NCBI GenBank assembly: GCA_963281255.1
Contig: OY725503.1
Span: 2,480,001 to 2,544,000 of the forward strand
Reading direction: 5' to 3'
Length of the DNA stretch: 64,000 nucleotides
DNA from: Aphrocallistes beatrix
Taxonomy: Eukaryota > Porifera > Hexactinellida > Sceptrulophora > Aphrocallistidae
Of this stretch, positions 60,397 to 64,000 are shown in pieces. A program made the translations under genes and the position numbers. The stretch's first letter is position 1; the number at the start of each line of letters is the position of its first letter. The notes under the pieces were generated by a model. It was not told where the DNA came from. It ran no database searches and was given only the letters and a program-made list of their open reading frames with translations.

Positions 60397-63300
60397 CCGT
60401 GACCTACGTTTTATAAGGCCTGTGCACCAAATTTGTGAACCTGGACCATGGATTAAAGGAAGGCTATTGCTAAAAATGTATATTGCTTTAGAAACGATAC
60501 TGAAAAGTAAATACACGTATTTTTATAAATATACTGAGGTAGGAAATACATACAATACGAAACTGGGTAAGCACGTAAATTAAGAATGTTAATAACAGGT
60601 GATATAGTATAGTTGCTAATGGACAATCTAAATCTACTGAGTGTTCCTCAACTTCCTAATTCCTCCATTCAAGTACTTTTAAATTTCTTCAATTTCCTTG
60701 TATTTTCAGTATGAAATCTGTGTAAAGAATTCATGTTCTTTATTAAATTAGAGAGGAAACAGTTAGTGGCTGATGTGATTAACTTTTCTAGTATAACCCA
60801 ACCAAGAGTATCACAAATAGGACAGCTATCTCTCCAGTGTTGACTCTACTCTTCTTCAATAATTCTTAGCATAATTTTCACAATAATTTGCCTTGATGGT
60901 CCCTTGACAATATCTTTAAAAAGTAGAGGACGATCTTGAATCGATTTACAAATCTTCCATAAGGAAACAACAACTTCGATTACGCAAGTAGATGGCCATT
61001 TTAGTGAACCTTGATCAATTAATTGCAAGAGTGTGTAAACTGAGTCGAGTGATTTCCCAATTTCCATTTCTTTATCTTCGGTCAGAAAAGATAAACAGGC
61101 TTGACAACGGTTTGATTTCTTATAGTAAGAATGAACTGTGTATCCAGCAATAAATGCAAGCACTTGAAGAGTTTGTGTAGTAACAGTAATATCTGAATAA
61201 TTCTGCAGGGAAGATATGAACTGCTCAAGATCTAAAATTTGAAAGTATTGATGTTCTGAAGGAGTAGAAAAAGAACCGATGAACTCGTCAATGGAAAGTT
61301 GTTCTGTTGTAGCCGGACTAGAAAATAATTTCAATATATTTGATAATTTGATGCGTCTTTCACTTTCGAGAATTTGACAATAGCTAATATGGTACTGAGC
61401 GCCGGACATCATCCTGTATAAACCAAAATGGTGTTCGAGTGGATCATTTTGTAGGAAAGAAGTGAGGACATAAGTAAAATCACAATCCTCTATATTAGGT
61501 GATTAATAATAGAAGTTATAGCGATACAAGAATGAAGAAAGCTTGTAAAAGTTTGGGTGGTAAGTTTTCCTGTTTTCTGAGACAAGTTTTTCCAATTATC
61601 AAGCCATTCTATAACTCTTGCAAGATATTTGAGACGTGGGTCATTTAAGACGAAAGGATGAGACAATTAGTCATTAAGCCGAATACCCTTAAAAGGATTG
61701 TTGATATTGAACATTTTCCAGTTATCACAAATAATAGTGATAAATTCGGCTGTGTGCAAATGAGTGTCGGAAGGAGTTTCTGAACAACAAGCTTTGAGGG
61801 CAGAGGCTGTAGAAATATCAAAAACCCTCAATGCCAATTTGACATTCTGACGCTCTAAACTTGAAGGCCAACATGCCTTTGCTGTTAAGCGGGGAGCCAA
61901 TTTTGCTAGAGACCTTTGATCAGCTTTGTACACAACTCGAATTGTTTCGAAAGAAGCAGAAAGAATTTGGGAAAAATCTTCAAAGCTCGGGAAACATAAC
62001 GTACGATCGATATCTTTCTGGTTTAGCCAGTTGTTCCGGATTGATTTAAGGATATGAACGAAATCGAATAGTAAGATGAGTATTGTGTTAGGATCAAGAA
62101 AATGGGGAACAATTGTCTCCAAAGTGTGCGTTGGGGAAAATATCTTGAATATGTTTACGTTCATGGGATAGTTATCTGTACACACAACTTTAACATACAA
62201 TTCACAACGCTCGATATCTTCTATCACTTGCTTGATAACAGGGAATATATCCATCGCAGATGTATTTGAACAAGGTAGTAGACGAACGATGGTTGACCAC
62301 TTTTAGATAAGCTAGAAACCATAAAAGCAAATATAGTTTTTGCTGGCTCAGTAACATTTTGTGATGATCCTATAATACTCCCTCCTTTATAAGTGAATTC
62401 TGACTTCACATGGAGTTCGTCCATTTGGACTATCATATTTCGTTCTCTTTGGTTGAAATCAGAGGTAGCCTTTTCCAAAAAATTAATATATTCACTATCA
62501 AGGCCAAACTTAGTATATAAACGCTGAAGTGTTGAGTAATGTAGAAGAGAAAGTGAGTCAAGAGATTGCAAATAATGGTAGCACGACGGAGAGATAAGTT
62601 GGCACTTGAGTGCTACTACAATAGTCCCAATGTTGTAGGTGCGATGAGTTTTCGGACGAAACAAATTATCCAACTGACACAGAATAAATTGGAGGGAAGA
62701 AAGCAGTTGATTATCCTCTTGACAACCATCTAGTATTACCTGTGAATTCGACAACTTATCAACTGTTAGACGCAATTGTTTAGTCACTTCAACTATCTGC
62801 TGTTTAAATGTAGGGGTAGATAATTCTTGTCTGGTTTTCAATACCGATATCAATATCCCGAATATCAGTAATCTGCTTTATGTATAAGTAGATTTCTTTT
62901 TGTTATAGAAGCCCTTTGTACATAAGGCTTCATTTATCGAGAGAGAACGTTCGATATAATGAGCACCGGTAACATCCGATATAGCAGGTTGAATTAAATA
63001 GAGTTGATTCTCATCAGAGTATCCACTGTTTTGGAAGAGCAATACGGACAAGCTTAGATTTTAAATCTTCAAATCCAAGTACTTGAAACTTCTCTTCATC
63101 AATTGTTTTCTGCCTCATACTCAGTTCCATCGCAAGAGCCAGGTGATCACGATCTTTAGTGTTTTTGTCTAACCGAGCTGACGGAGTACGTGTACATTGG
63201 ATTGGTTTGGATAAGTAACTGGGACAACCAGGCAAAAAACATGGAACTGCAAGTGGGGATAGTCTAGGGAGAATGCGTTTTTCTTGCAGGATGGAACCGT

Positions 63301-63799
63301 CTGGTTGAGGGATACTGAAGAAATTCTCCACATCTTCATCACGGAAATGCTTCACGCAGACATAAATCTTCTTAATTTCCTCAATAAATTCTCTGTGGAG
63401 AAATTGTTCCCATTGAGAAACTATGTGAGGTGGACCATTAGGCATCTTAAAAATGGGTGTGTGTGGTTCTCCGTCATAGTTACTCCTACAGCCAGGAGCA
63501 GACATTTATTTGGCATCGAGATAGAAAATGCGATAGAAAAGTATAATTTGAACAAAAATAAACAATTTAATGTAGGAATTAGGCAAATGGAAGAGTGATC
63601 GGAGAGAAAATACATATTTTTGAGGAAATATACAGACAGAGTATTAATAAAATGGATCTAAATCGTGATAAGATATATTACTAATATATTATCGAAAGAA
63701 AATATAAAAATTATGGTTCATTAATATAATAGCCTTCCTTTAATCCATGGTCCAGGTTCACAAATTTGGTTCACAGGCCTTATATAACGTAGGTCACGG
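60397..63799 (-). mobile_element. P-element-superfamily transposon P2
   Basis: CCGTGACCTACGTT and the following ~65 bp (including AAATTTGTGAACCTGGACCA) are mirrored at the right end. Target duplication is unclear (GTTGAT versus TTGAAT flanks). It encodes a THAP transposase on the minus strand. GGACCATGGA occurs in the ends of both P1 and P2. Confidence 0.8.
60846..63505 (-). pseudogene. Second THAP-domain P-element-type transposase, decayed
   Basis: The N-terminus MSAPGCRSNYDG, then VCVKHFRDEDVE and AVPCFLPGCPSYL, is a THAP finger, but the first zinc-ligand Cys (present in P1 as MAC) is missing. P1's intron is absent here. Core motifs: QMDELHVKSEFTYKGG, VVCTDNYPMNVNIFK, HILKSIRNNWLNQKD, RLTAKACWPSSLERQNVKLA; C-terminal part CQACLSFLTEDKEM. 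Frameshifts are visible near 63015, at 62298 (one A lost from an A run after SLSK) and near 61500, and a TAA follows GIRLND at 61667. It aligns along its length with P1. Confidence 0.88.
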
Positions 63800-64000
63800 T
63801 TGAATCTAGATTATATATTATAGTGATGTATATTACCGACATTGTGCGTTTGAAAATAATGTTTCTGAAGATTTTATAAAGGGTTTAGATTGCAAGTAAA
63901 ACTGAAGAAATTGCATTATAGAAAGGGACAATATACTCAATAAAAATATTTCGCCGACTTGAACTTGTGTGTACCTTTATTTAATATGCTATATATGCAG

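Noticed and set aside
1..64000. tRNA or rRNA genes
   Set aside because: I scanned for cloverleaf-type and rRNA-like conserved blocks and saw none I could support. A tRNAscan or Infernal run would be decisive.

Overview
This is a window of an AT-rich eukaryotic nuclear genome, most likely an invertebrate animal. The evidence is spliceosomal GT-AG introns, a calcineurin B gene, THAP/P-element-type, pogo, Tc1, mariner and hAT transposases, Helitron-type elements, and no bacterial gene organisation. I cannot name the species. Only one ordinary cellular gene is recognisable: an intact, intronless calcineurin B (minus strand, 33113-33613). Almost everything else is nested transposable-element sequence.

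Layout. 1-2259: nothing recognised. 2260-13200: TTAA-target elements (family A), a 5-unit minisatellite, nonautonomous Helitrons (family B), a long-TIR Tc1-like MITE containing a Tigger-like MITE, and a perfect 74-bp palindrome. 13200-18565: unassigned ORF pieces, hAT MITEs, one Helitron nested in another, and a 1-kb palindrome (family E). 18567-21657: a decayed pogo transposon fused to a decayed Tc1 element. 22120-24162: an unclassified invertebrate-type transposase pseudogene split by a MITE. 24191-26140: an F element (end GGGGAATTCC) carrying nested Helitrons and an hAT MITE. 26355-31940: a second E palindrome, a C foldback, a BED-hAT transposase fragment, a large inverted repeat and a P-element fragment. 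33113-33613: calcineurin B. 33894-35010: two hAT elements with 8-bp duplications.

35117-43584 is a three-layer nest. A mariner pseudogene is split by a 6.93-kb transposon (family D, 35267-42197), which in turn contains a C foldback (39814-41032). Element D has about 0.9-kb terminal inverted repeats with internal ~160-bp tandem units. It carries a nine-exon gene whose splice phases all agree over 872 codons, with a single in-frame stop. I regard this as the most interesting object here. Removing D and one copy of its target duplication restores the mariner reading frame.

43621-49908: a P-element-superfamily (THAP) transposon with inverted ends and a GGTACTACC direct repeat, broken by a family A insertion. 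50617-59830: C, A, B, Tigger-like and F elements inserted into each other. 60397-63799: a second THAP/P transposon, intronless and decayed.

Because the families interrupt one another, the window contains its own empty sites. From these I could read target duplications directly: TTAA for families A and C; no duplication with insertion between A and T for family B, as expected for Helitrons; TTA(G) for D; and 8 bp for hAT.
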